From the NCBI GenBank assembly GCA_030609245.1, contig JAUWCP010000095.1, positions 1 to 8,585 on the forward strand: a stretch of 8,585 bases of DNA, in the 5' to 3' direction. Shown here one piece after another: positions 1-6,730 of the stretch. The notes under the pieces are model-generated. The model did not search any database. It was given only the letters and a program-made list of their open reading frames with translations, and was not told the DNA's origin. Origin of the DNA: Hyphomicrobium sp. GTDB lineage: Bacteria > Pseudomonadota > Alphaproteobacteria > Rhizobiales > Hyphomicrobiaceae. A program made the position numbers and the translations under genes. Within the stretch, counting starts at the first letter, position 1. Every line of letters begins with the position of its first letter.

Positions 1-198
1 ACGTCACGCTTTCTGCAGGTCTACGACCAATACAAGAATGCGCCGGACGTTACGCGCAAGCGCATGTTTCTAGAGACGATGGAGCGGGTATTGAGCGGCA
101 CCGACAAAATCATTCTCGATAGCAAGAGCGGTCAGGGCGTCGTTCCCTACCTTCCGCTCGACAAGCTTCAGCCCAAGAGCGGCCAGGGAGGTAATTGA
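1..198 (+). CDS. hflK: HflK C-terminal fragment (FtsH modulator, SPFH family), 5' end outside window
   Basis: Reading from base 1 gives 65 codons ending in TGA at 196-198, with no start, so the gene is cut by the window edge. The residues match the C-terminal end of HflK: a helical stretch YDQYKNAPDVTRKRMFLETM, then VLSGTDKIILD and VPYLPL, all typical of the family just before its stop. HflK is a membrane-anchored SPFH/prohibitin-like protein. With HflC it forms the periplasmic cage around the AAA protease FtsH and modulates membrane-protein turnover. hflC follows after 2 nt, which supports the call. The tail carries the pentapeptide KSGQG twice, about 20 residues apart, encoded by nearly identical DNA. 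The family assignment is secure; the N-terminal part cannot be judged. Confidence 0.93.
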   Translation, partial: TSRFLQVYDQYKNAPDVTRKRMFLETMERVLSGTDKIILDSKSGQGVVPYLPLDKLQPKSGQGGN

Positions 199-200
199 TC

Positions 201-1094
201 ATGCGCGGGTTTCTAGCCTTTCTCGTCGTTCTCATTGGGATCGCCGCCGTCGCGGTCTATTTCTCGGCCTTTATCGTGCATCAGACCGAGCAGGCTCTTG
301 TGTTGCGCTTCGGCGAGCCGAAGAGGGTCGTGAGAGACCCCGGATTGAAGTGGCGATGGCCGGTCATCGATCAGGTGGAGATTTACGATAAGCGTATCCT
401 CGACCTCGATATGGCTCCCACCGAAGCGATCGCGAGAGACCAAAAGCGTCTCGTGGTGGATGCCTTTGCGCGCTACAAGATCGTCGATCCTTTGAAGTTT
501 TATCAGACGTTGCGCTACCAGGATGGTGTGCGCTCCCGCCTTGGGCCGATTGTTGAATCGTCGCTGCGTCAGGTGTTGGGTTCTGCGACGTTCGTGGACA
601 TCGTCCGCGACAAGCGTGCAGAGCTGATGAAACGCATCGCCATCCAGGTGAACCAGGAGGGCGAGGAGTTTGGCTTGCAGGTCATCGACGTTCGCATGAA
701 GCGCGCCGATTTGCCGGAGCAAAATTCCAAGGCCGTGTTCGACCGCATGCGCGCCGAACGCCAGCGGGAGGCTGCCGAGTTCCGCGCGGAAGGTGCAGCT
801 ACGGCCAACCGCATCAGGGCGACCGCGGATCGCCAGGCGACCGTGATCAAGGCGGAAGCCTCGCGCAAAGGCGAGGAGACCCGCGGTGCGGGCGACGCGG
901 AGCGTAACCGCATCTATGCCGATGCTTACACCCGCGATCGGAACTTCTTCGAATTTTATCGATCTATGCAAGCCTACGAGAAAGGCTTGAAGTCGGAGGA
1001 TACGCGCCTGCTGCTGTCGCCTGACTCGGAGTTCTTTAAGTACTTTACAGACCCGTCGGGTGGTTCGCGGCCGGCGCAGTCGAGCGTTCAATGA
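201..1094 (+). CDS. hflC: HflC, SPFH/band-7 membrane protein, FtsH protease modulator
   Basis: The protein has 297 residues, the normal HflC length. The ATG at 201 is chosen over an in-frame TTG at 195 because a strong ribosome-binding site (AGGGAGGT, 185-192) sits 8 nt before it and because TTG overlaps the hflK stop. One N-terminal membrane segment (about residues 4-24) is followed by the band-7/SPFH core beginning HQTEQALVLRFGEP and running to about residue 190. A charged, Ala/Arg/Glu-rich coiled coil follows (about 185-240, with AERQREAAEFRAEG), then the family's C-terminal motif SPDSEFFKYF. By family knowledge it partners HflK and FtsH in the inner membrane with its bulk in the periplasm. 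It lies 2 nt after hflK and overlaps the next gene by 4 nt (ATGA), so the three genes are almost certainly one operon. Confidence 0.96.
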   Translation: MRGFLAFLVVLIGIAAVAVYFSAFIVHQTEQALVLRFGEPKRVVRDPGLKWRWPVIDQVEIYDKRILDLDMAPTEAIARDQKRLVVDAFARYKIVDPLKFYQTLRYQDGVRSRLGPIVESSLRQVLGSATFVDIVRDKRAELMKRIAIQVNQEGEEFGLQVIDVRMKRADLPEQNSKAVFDRMRAERQREAAEFRAEGAATANRIRATADRQATVIKAEASRKGEETRGAGDAERNRIYADAYTRDRNFFEFYRSMQAYEKGLKSEDTRLLLSPDSEFFKYFTDPSGGSRPAQSSVQ

Positions 1095-1276
1095 GCGATC
1101 TGATCGTCGGGTTCGGGCTCGTACTCGTCATTGAGGGCCTGCTCTGGGCGATTGCCCCGCACCTGGGCATCCGCATGTTGGAAGCGGCCCAGGCCACGCC
1201 GGAACGGACGCTGCGGATCGCTGGCTGGACCGCGGTTGGTCTGGGCGCGGGCCTGGTTTGGCTGATTCGCGGTTGA
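1091..1276 (+). CDS. DUF2065 (YjeT-like) small inner-membrane protein
   Basis: The ATG overlaps the hflC stop in an ATGA junction. There is no separate strong ribosome-binding site, so translation is probably coupled to hflC. The 61-residue product has two hydrophobic segments (about residues 3-23 and 42-59) joined by a short loop (RMLEAAQATPERTLRI), and ends in WLIRG. Length, two-helix layout and position right after hflC match the DUF2065 family, whose Escherichia coli member YjeT lies downstream of hflKC. Its molecular function is not established. The repeated neighbourhood suggests an accessory role to the HflKC-FtsH complex, but that is inference only. Confidence 0.85.
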   Translation: MSDLIVGFGLVLVIEGLLWAIAPHLGIRMLEAAQATPERTLRIAGWTAVGLGAGLVWLIRG

Positions 1277-1309
1277 GGACGCCAACCGCTGCGTTGACAG
1301 CCGCTTCGC

Positions 1310-1373
1310 ATTGCCATCCTGTTGCGCTGAAGGTTGGGTATATTGCCATCCTGTTGCGCTGAAGGTTGGGTAT
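1310..1373 (+). repeat. Perfect 32-bp tandem duplication upstream of degP
   Basis: Bases 1310-1341 and 1342-1373 are identical over all 32 positions. The unit begins ATTGCCATCC and ends GGTTGGGTAT. The pair lies in the 165-nt gap between the DUF2065 gene and degP, ending 68 nt before the chosen degP start. A TTGACA hexamer (1294-1299) lies just upstream, but no good -10 box follows at 16-18 nt. TATATT (1339-1344) forms across the junction of the two copies. Any promoter or operator element in the unit would be present twice. Replication slippage is the simplest origin. Confidence 0.95.
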
Positions 1374-1441
1374 TTAGGATCGGTGAGCGGCTGTCACGGG
1401 CGAGAATTGGCCGGTCGAGGTCTCCGGCGGGAGAAGCGTTC

Positions 1442-2902
1442 ATGCGAAATCTTTCGCGGTTCTGTGGCCGGTCTTTCGGCATCCTTGCCGCGCTCGTGAT
1501 AATGGCCGGCGCGGTTTCCTCTGCCTCCAAGCGTGGACCTCATTCCGTCGCGCCCGTCGCGGAGGAACTGATCGAGGCCGTGGTCAACATTTCAACGAGC
1601 CAGGGGATCAAGGGCCCACAAGGCATCCCGCTGCCGAACGTGCCCAATGGTTCGCCATTCGAGGATCTCTTTGAAGATTTCTTCGATAATAATCCCGGGC
1701 GTCCCCTCGTCCCCAATCGCAAGGTTTCTTCCCTGGGGTCTGGTTTTGTCATCGACGGCAAAGAAGGCATCATCGTCACCAACAATCATGTAATCGACGG
1801 CGCAGAAGAAATAAGCGTCAACTTCCACGATGGCACCCAGCTCAATGCGGAACTCGTTGGAAGAGACACCAAGACCGACATTGCGCTTTTGAAGGTTAAG
1901 CCGAAGAAGGAGCTCAAAGCCGTCTCCTTCGGCGCTTCGGCGGACATCAAGGTCGGCGATTGGGTGATGGCGATCGGCAACCCCTTTGGCCTGGGCGGTA
2001 CGGTTACGGTCGGCATCATCTCGGCGAAAGCCCGCGACATCAACTCAGGCCCTTATGACGACTACTTGCAAACCGACGCATCGATCAACAAAGGCAACTC
2101 CGGCGGCCCGTTGTTCAACATGGACGGCGAAGTCATCGGCGTAAACACCGCAATTATGTCGCCAACGGGCGGTTCGATCGGCATCGGATTTGCGGTCCCA
2201 TCGGACACAGCGAGCCCTGTTGTCCAACAGCTCAGGACGTTCGGCGAGGTGCGGCGCGGTTGGCTTGGTGTGAAGATCCAAACTGTTACTGATGGCATCG
2301 CGGGACGCGTGAATGTGCCAGCGCATACGGGTGCTCTTGTTGCTGCCGTTTCACCCGACAGCCCCGCAGCGAAGGCTGGACTGAAATCGGGCGATGTCAT
2401 CGTAAAATTCGACGGCAGGAACGTGACGCGAATGCGCGCGTTGCCGCGGCTCGTTGCGCGCACGCCGATCGACAAGACAGTTGACGTTGAAGTGCGGCGC
2501 AAAGGGGAGAAGAAGACGCTGAGAGTGACGATCGGGCGTCTGGCGGACGATGAGGTGCGGCCCAAAGCTTTCTCTGGCGCCCCTAACGGGGAGGCGCCAC
2601 AGTCGGAAATGTCGGTTCTCGGCTTGAAGCTATCTCGCCTCAATGACAAGCTGCGCTCCAAATACGGTATCGGCGCCGATGTCACTGGCGCAATCGTGAG
2701 CGAAGTCGACCCAGAAAGCCCAGCTGCAAAGCGGATTAGACCCGGGGATGTGATTGTCGAGGCTGCGCAGGAGCCGGTTACCGATCCGCAAGATATTGCG
2801 AGAAAAGTTGAGGATGTGAAGAGGAGCGGCGGTAAGACCGTTCAGCTCGGTGTTGAAGATGCCTTAGGCGGGTATCGTTTCATCGCCATTCCGGTGCAGT
2901 AG
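1442..2902 (+). CDS. degP: DegP/HtrA-type periplasmic serine endoprotease (Do family) with two PDZ domains
   Basis: The protein has 486 residues, typical of alphaproteobacterial Do-family proteases. ATG 1442 is chosen because GGCGGGAGAAG (1427-1436) precedes it and because the protein then begins with a proper export signal: MRNLSRFCGR, then a hydrophobic core at about residues 12-26. A longer frame from a TTG at 1334 would start inside the tandem repeat and spoil the signal. The trypsin-like domain shows the catalytic triad His116 (TNNHVIDG), Asp146 (DTKTDIALL) and Ser220 (NKGNSGGPLF). PDZ1 covers about 270-366 (WLGV; SPAAKAGLKSGDVI) and PDZ2 about 390-486 (SPAAKRIRPGDVI). The enzyme degrades or chaperones misfolded envelope proteins. 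It follows hflKC, another membrane quality-control module. MucD, DegQ or DegP could be the best paralogue name; the protease assignment itself is firm. Confidence 0.95.
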   Translation: MRNLSRFCGRSFGILAALVIMAGAVSSASKRGPHSVAPVAEELIEAVVNISTSQGIKGPQGIPLPNVPNGSPFEDLFEDFFDNNPGRPLVPNRKVSSLGSGFVIDGKEGIIVTNNHVIDGAEEISVNFHDGTQLNAELVGRDTKTDIALLKVKPKKELKAVSFGASADIKVGDWVMAIGNPFGLGGTVTVGIISAKARDINSGPYDDYLQTDASINKGNSGGPLFNMDGEVIGVNTAIMSPTGGSIGIGFAVPSDTASPVVQQLRTFGEVRRGWLGVKIQTVTDGIAGRVNVPAHTGALVAAVSPDSPAAKAGLKSGDVIVKFDGRNVTRMRALPRLVARTPIDKTVDVEVRRKGEKKTLRVTIGRLADDEVRPKAFSGAPNGEAPQSEMSVLGLKLSRLNDKLRSKYGIGADVTGAIVSEVDPESPAAKRIRPGDVIVEAAQEPVTDPQDIARKVEDVKRSGGKTVQLGVEDALGGYRFIAIPVQ

Positions 2903-2965
2903 ACCCCGCTGCAACCTGCTTACACTGCCCGAAAAAGAAATCGCCAGCTCAAGGAGAATTTCTGC

Positions 2966-3679
2966 GTGTCTGAACGTCAGGGTATCTTCGATACGATCGC
3001 CGAAAGCTTGGCGCCTGTGCACAGGGACGGCCACAAGTTCCTATTCATTGGGGCCGGCTTGACCTTGCTCTTCTTTTTGATTTGGCCGCCGCTTGCCTGG
3101 ATCCTGGTCGTCGTGACGCTTTGGATTGCCTATTTCTTCCGCGATCCTGACCGCGTCACTCCATTGCGCGAAGGTCTTGTCATCGCGCCCGCAGATGGGC
3201 GCATCTCATCTGTTGAAACAGTGCTCCCGCCGCCTGAGCTTGGCCTTGGCGCGGAGGAGCGCGTGCGCATCTCCACATTTCTTTCCGTCCTGGATGTACA
3301 CATTTGCCGCGCCCCGGTGGCGGGGCGGATCGTGCGCTCCGTTTACGTGCCGGGTGCGTTTTTCAATGCTGCGCTCGACAAGGCGAGCGAGGAGAACGAG
3401 CGTCGCGGATTTGTCATCCAAAAGTCCGATGGTGGTGAGATTGCAGTCGTGATGATCGCAGGACTTGTCGCACGGCGCATTGTGGCATTCGCGCACGAAG
3501 GCGATAGTGTAGGCGCGGGTGAGCGCATCGGGCTCATCCGTTTCGGCTCGCGCGTGGATGTCTACCTTCCGCCGGGAAAGCATGCGCTGATCGCGGTTGG
3601 CCAGCGCGCGGTTGCCGGCGAGACCGTGTTTGCGGACGCACAATCTGATGAGCAAGAGCGGGTAGCCCGCCGGGCGTGA
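2966..3679 (+). CDS. psd: Phosphatidylserine decarboxylase proenzyme, short form
   Basis: A GTG start at 2966 is preceded by AAGGAG (2951-2956). The 237-residue product matches the short Psd class. It decarboxylates phosphatidylserine to phosphatidylethanolamine at the inner membrane. A hydrophobic region (about residues 25-57) is followed by FFRDPDR, then PADGRI with the likely catalytic Asp77, then LDVHICRAPVAG with His112. Self-cleavage is predicted between Gly194 and Ser195 in IRFGSRVD, which would give a beta chain (1-194) and an alpha chain whose N-terminal serine becomes the pyruvoyl group. Asp, His and Ser correspond to the known processing triad of the family. It lies 63 nt after degP and 60 nt before pssA, the enzyme that supplies its substrate, so the pair is likely co-transcribed. 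Confidence 0.96.
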   Translation: MSERQGIFDTIAESLAPVHRDGHKFLFIGAGLTLLFFLIWPPLAWILVVVTLWIAYFFRDPDRVTPLREGLVIAPADGRISSVETVLPPPELGLGAEERVRISTFLSVLDVHICRAPVAGRIVRSVYVPGAFFNAALDKASEENERRGFVIQKSDGGEIAVVMIAGLVARRIVAFAHEGDSVGAGERIGLIRFGSRVDVYLPPGKHALIAVGQRAVAGETVFADAQSDEQERVARRA

Positions 3680-3703
3680 TCTGAGGACGAGTAAGCTCGC
3701 AGT

Positions 3704-3716
3704 CTTCTTTAAGAAG
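3704..3716 (+). promoter_or_regulatory. Small hairpin in the psd-pssA leader that could cover a Shine-Dalgarno-like sequence
   Basis: CTTCT (3704-3708) can pair with AGAAG (3712-3716) across a TTA loop. The downstream arm is part of AAGAAGG (3711-3717), the best Shine-Dalgarno-like sequence near the two possible pssA starts (GTG 3725, ATG 3740). The 5-bp stem is weak, so any control of pssA translation is speculative. Confidence 0.2.
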
Positions 3717-3739
3717 GCAATGCAGTGAGGCTAAGCACC

Positions 3740-4648
3740 ATGGACCCGATTTTACCAAAGCTGGAACGGGAAACACGGCGGCGGCGGCGAACGCCGATCT
3801 TCCGTCGTCGCAACGTGCCGGTCAGGATACTGGTGCCGAGCTTCTTCACGCTCCTGGCCCTGTGCGCCGGGCTTACGTCAATTCGCATGGGTATAGAGGA
3901 GCGCTATGATCTGGCGTTCGGGTTAATCGTATTTGCCGCGCTGCTCGATGGGATCGATGGCCGTGTCGCCCGACTTCTTAAAGCGTCCTCGCGCTTCGGG
4001 GCCGAACTCGACAGTCTCGCCGATTTCGTCAATTTCGGCGTGGCGCCGGCGTTGCTCATCTTCAACTGGGGGCTCGGTAGCCTTAAGAGCCTGGGTTGGA
4101 TTTGCGTGATGATTTTCGCGCTTGCCTCGGCGCTGCGGTTAGCGCGTTTCAACGTTGCGATTGAGGATGACCAACAGCCCAAGTGGCGAAAGGGATTCTT
4201 CATAGGCATGCCGACGCCCGCTGCGGCCATCATCGTGCTCTTGCCGGTCTACCTGGAGTATTTGGGGTTCGGCGGCATCCGCTCATCGCCTCTGCTGCTC
4301 AATGTCATACTGGTCTACACGCTCTTAGTCGCCTTCATGATGGTGTCGACCATCCCCACGTTTTCCGGAAAGCTCCTGGGCGAACGCATCGCGCGCGAGT
4401 ACGTGATGCCGACCTTTATGCTGGCCATCGGCTTCGTGTCGTTGCTCGTCACGTATCCATTTGGAACGCTGACGGGGGCCTCACTTGCCTACCTGGCCTC
4501 GATCCCCGTGAGCTGGTATCGCTTCGGCCAGATGGAGGCCAAGCCCCGGGAAAAATTGCCGGGCGAGCAAGAGGCCGCTCAGTCAGACGGCGACACAAAC
4601 GACGATGGGCGTATCGTTGCTATTCGTTCCGGAGATAAACCGCACTAA
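3740..4648 (+). CDS. pssA: CDP-diacylglycerol--serine O-phosphatidyltransferase (phosphatidylserine synthase)
   Basis: The enzyme condenses CDP-diacylglycerol with serine to make phosphatidylserine, the substrate of the Psd encoded just upstream. The CDP-alcohol phosphatidyltransferase signature is complete: D73-G74-x2-A77-R78-x8-G87-x3-D91-x3-D95, within DGRVARLLKASSRFGAELD. About seven or eight membrane segments run from residue 29 to about 258. I take ATG 3740 (302 residues), with GAGG at 3727-3730 as its ribosome-binding site. GTG 3725, with AAGAAGG before it, would add five residues and cannot be excluded. The N-terminal 25 residues are very arginine-rich (RRRRR at 13-17, RRR at 22-24), and a charged tail of about 40 residues follows the last helix, so it is slightly long for the family. 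It is the integral-membrane type II synthase typical of rhizobia, not the E. coli type. Confidence 0.94.
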   Translation: MDPILPKLERETRRRRRTPIFRRRNVPVRILVPSFFTLLALCAGLTSIRMGIEERYDLAFGLIVFAALLDGIDGRVARLLKASSRFGAELDSLADFVNFGVAPALLIFNWGLGSLKSLGWICVMIFALASALRLARFNVAIEDDQQPKWRKGFFIGMPTPAAAIIVLLPVYLEYLGFGGIRSSPLLLNVILVYTLLVAFMMVSTIPTFSGKLLGERIAREYVMPTFMLAIGFVSLLVTYPFGTLTGASLAYLASIPVSWYRFGQMEAKPREKLPGEQEAAQSDGDTNDDGRIVAIRSGDKPH

Positions 4649-4661
4649 GCGATCTTAGCGC
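4642..4661. terminator. Inverted repeat holding both convergent stop codons (pssA and herA-like)
   Basis: CTAAG (4645-4649) pairs with CTTAG (4654-4658) across a CGAT loop. A further GC/GC pair (4642-4643 with 4660-4661) lies outside one mismatch. The plus-strand TAA of pssA (4646-4648) and the minus-strand TAA of the ATPase gene (4655-4657) sit in opposite arms. The two convergent genes are only 6 nt apart, so a bidirectional terminator would have to be here or inside the genes. The stem is short and has no T-run, so a terminator role is uncertain. Confidence 0.25.
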
Positions 4662-6730
4662 TGGTTGCGCTGAATGAGCCGCTCTCGCAAAGACTTGAGC
4701 GCCGCACTAGAAACGGGCTGGTCTGTGTTGCCATTTCCGGCCGCCATCTGAGTAGGCTGCTCGGTCCCGGGGCGTATCGAGGCGCTGTTAGACTTCGTTC
4801 CAGTCAGGCGGCCGTCCTTGCGAAGCGTGCTGGCGGTACGCACTGGAGCGGCTGCGTCAGTAGCGATCACGCCGTTGGTTGCCGCGCCGTTGGTGGTTGC
4901 GAAAGGTATATGCTGGCGCGCGGCCTGCGCAACGGGGTGCGGTTCGTGCCGTTGAGGGTTTTGCCGGCCTGTCATGCCGGTTGGCGGAACGGTCTCGGAC
5001 TGGACCGTTTTGGTCTCGGCAAGAACGGCGGCCTCCTGCGCGGCATCGCCACGGGCGCTGACAACAGAGGAACGCCACTTCTCAACGACCTGCTCCAAAA
5101 ATCCTTTGTCGCCCACCGAGTGTTGCCAATGCGCGCTAAATTTTGCTGTCGAACTGCGCGGCCGCACATCTTCTGGGAGCTCGTCAAATTTGATCCGGAC
5201 GGGTAGCGCAACACCATCGCCAAACGCTAAAGCTTCGCGCTGACCGAGCGCGGACAGAAACTCCAAAAGTCCCGAGCCGGTATCCGGTAGTGCGGACTTG
5301 ACTATTTCCTGGTCGCGATCATTCGACATTCTGAGTGCGAACACCGTGTTACATTGCGACACGATCGTGGGGTCGATCTCGGCCGGACGTTGCGTGACGA
5401 TGCACAAGGAGACGCCGTACTTACGGCCCTCCTTGGCGATGCGCGCAATGGCGCGCTTGCACGGCTCGAAGCCGAGACTGTGGTTCGCCGGCACATAACG
5501 GTGTGCCTCCTCGCACACGAGCATCAACGGCAACTTGCCCTCGCTCCAGTGCGCAAAATCAAATGTCATACGCGCCATAACTGACACGACGACATTGACG
5601 ATCTCTGTGGGCAGGCCCGTCAGCTCGAGAATCGTAATGGGCTTGTTGTCGACGGGCACACGAAAGATGCGCCCCAGCACTTCTGTCATGCCGTCATTAA
5701 CGGTCAGCGACCCGAACATGAAGGCATACCGGCGGTCTTGAGAAATGGCGTCCATACGGGCCTTGATTTGACGGTAAGGCGCGAGATCGTTTTTATTCTC
5801 CAGCTTCCCCATTCGCTCATCGATTAGACCTGCCAGGTCCGAGATGCGGTAGGGCACGGGTGTGTCGACGGTGAAGCGCCCTGCTTCGTAGATGTCGCGG
5901 CGCACGCCCTGGCTCTCACGCCCGCGGCCGTTGCCATAGCGCGCTTTTGCCAGCGGGATCAGCTCCTGTAGGATCTCGATCTCCGATTTCCGTTCGTTAT
6001 TGCCGATCAGAACCTCGACGATCTCTTCGAAATTCAAAAGCCAGAACGGTAAGTTCATATTGCTCGGGGAGATGACTTCCGCCGAATCGCCAAAGGCCGT
6101 TGCGTACTCGTTGTGGGGATCGAGTAGGACAATATGTGCGGCAGGGTTCTTCTCTAGAATGGAGCGCAAAATTAGCGCGGTGGTGCACGATTTTCCCGTC
6201 CCTGTCGTGCCGAGGATTGCGAAGTGCTTTCCGAGAAGCTCATCGACGCAGACCATCGCTGGAATGGAGCTATCCTGGCGAATGCAGCCAATTCGTATCG
6301 ATCTATTTGGGTCACCGCAGAATGCGGCCTCAAGTTCCGGTTTGGACGCCACGCGCGCCCTATCGCCCAGCAAAGGATAGAAAGTAACACCACGTGCGAA
6401 GGTCGCGGCACGGCCGTCCTTGCTGCGCCATAGTTCGCCGACAAGCCCCAGCTCGGCAATCCAGATTTCCGCGTCACCCTCGCGCTGTGCGGGAACTGGC
6501 ACGCTCAAGGCCGAGACGATGGCCAGCACAACGGTGTTCTCCGTTTCGATGGCGAGCAGCGTTCCCATGTCCGGGCGCTCGGTGAGGCGAACGCGTTCGT
6601 CTTTCGGACAGTCGAGCAGCACGATTGCTTTGGCGCCTGTGACCGAAACGATACGGCCAATAGACCTGTCGGCACGTGCGGCGCTCACCTCGGATTGTGG
6701 CATGTTGGATTGCATGTTGTTTGCCCCCAT
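4655..6730 (-). CDS. HerA/DUF87-type hexameric P-loop ATPase with long C-terminal tail
   Basis: The 691-residue product starts at ATG 6730, which overlaps the kinase stop as TAATG. AAGGA lies about 11 nt upstream, and an in-frame ATG at 6715 is the main alternative. Residues about 20-130 look like the N-terminal HAS-type beta barrel. Walker A is GTTGTGKS (174-181), Walker B is LMLVCEEAH (402-410, with Glu407/Glu408), and a sensor motif VTQRPAEID (445-453) follows the typical AKEGRKYG. This is the FtsK-HerA superfamily of double-stranded-DNA translocases. Archaeal HerA works with NurA in end resection, and bacterial relatives are varied, some acting in defence. No nuclease partner is visible here. 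From about residue 555 to the end the chain is rich in Ala, Thr, Gln, Asn and Pro and probably disordered, closing with a basic helix (LKSLRERLIQRNQR). The substrate and role are unknown. Confidence 0.88.
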   Translation of the reverse strand: MGANNMQSNMPQSEVSAARADRSIGRIVSVTGAKAIVLLDCPKDERVRLTERPDMGTLLAIETENTVVLAIVSALSVPVPAQREGDAEIWIAELGLVGELWRSKDGRAATFARGVTFYPLLGDRARVASKPELEAAFCGDPNRSIRIGCIRQDSSIPAMVCVDELLGKHFAILGTTGTGKSCTTALILRSILEKNPAAHIVLLDPHNEYATAFGDSAEVISPSNMNLPFWLLNFEEIVEVLIGNNERKSEIEILQELIPLAKARYGNGRGRESQGVRRDIYEAGRFTVDTPVPYRISDLAGLIDERMGKLENKNDLAPYRQIKARMDAISQDRRYAFMFGSLTVNDGMTEVLGRIFRVPVDNKPITILELTGLPTEIVNVVVSVMARMTFDFAHWSEGKLPLMLVCEEAHRYVPANHSLGFEPCKRAIARIAKEGRKYGVSLCIVTQRPAEIDPTIVSQCNTVFALRMSNDRDQEIVKSALPDTGSGLLEFLSALGQREALAFGDGVALPVRIKFDELPEDVRPRSSTAKFSAHWQHSVGDKGFLEQVVEKWRSSVVSARGDAAQEAAVLAETKTVQSETVPPTGMTGRQNPQRHEPHPVAQAARQHIPFATTNGAATNGVIATDAAAPVRTASTLRKDGRLTGTKSNSASIRPGTEQPTQMAAGNGNTDQPVSSAALKSLRERLIQRNQR

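Noticed and set aside
100..195. Repeated KSGQG motif in the HflK tail as a functional repeat
   Set aside because: There are only two copies, in a poorly conserved C-terminal tail; this is most likely chance or a small local duplication.
213..1091. 292-codon open frame on the minus strand across hflC
   Set aside because: It lies wholly opposite hflC, matches no family I recognise, and is explained by the codon bias of a GC-rich gene on the other strand.
1294..1299. TTGACA as the -35 box of a sigma-70 promoter for degP
   Set aside because: The hexamer is perfect, but at 16-18 nt spacing the downstream hexamers (such as TCCTGT) do not resemble a -10 box, so I do not list a promoter.
1334..1441. 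Upstream in-frame extension of degP from a TTG at 1334
   Set aside because: It starts inside the tandem repeat, has no suitable ribosome-binding site of its own, and would put 36 non-signal-like residues before a good signal peptide. ATG 1442 has GGCGGGAGAAG in front.
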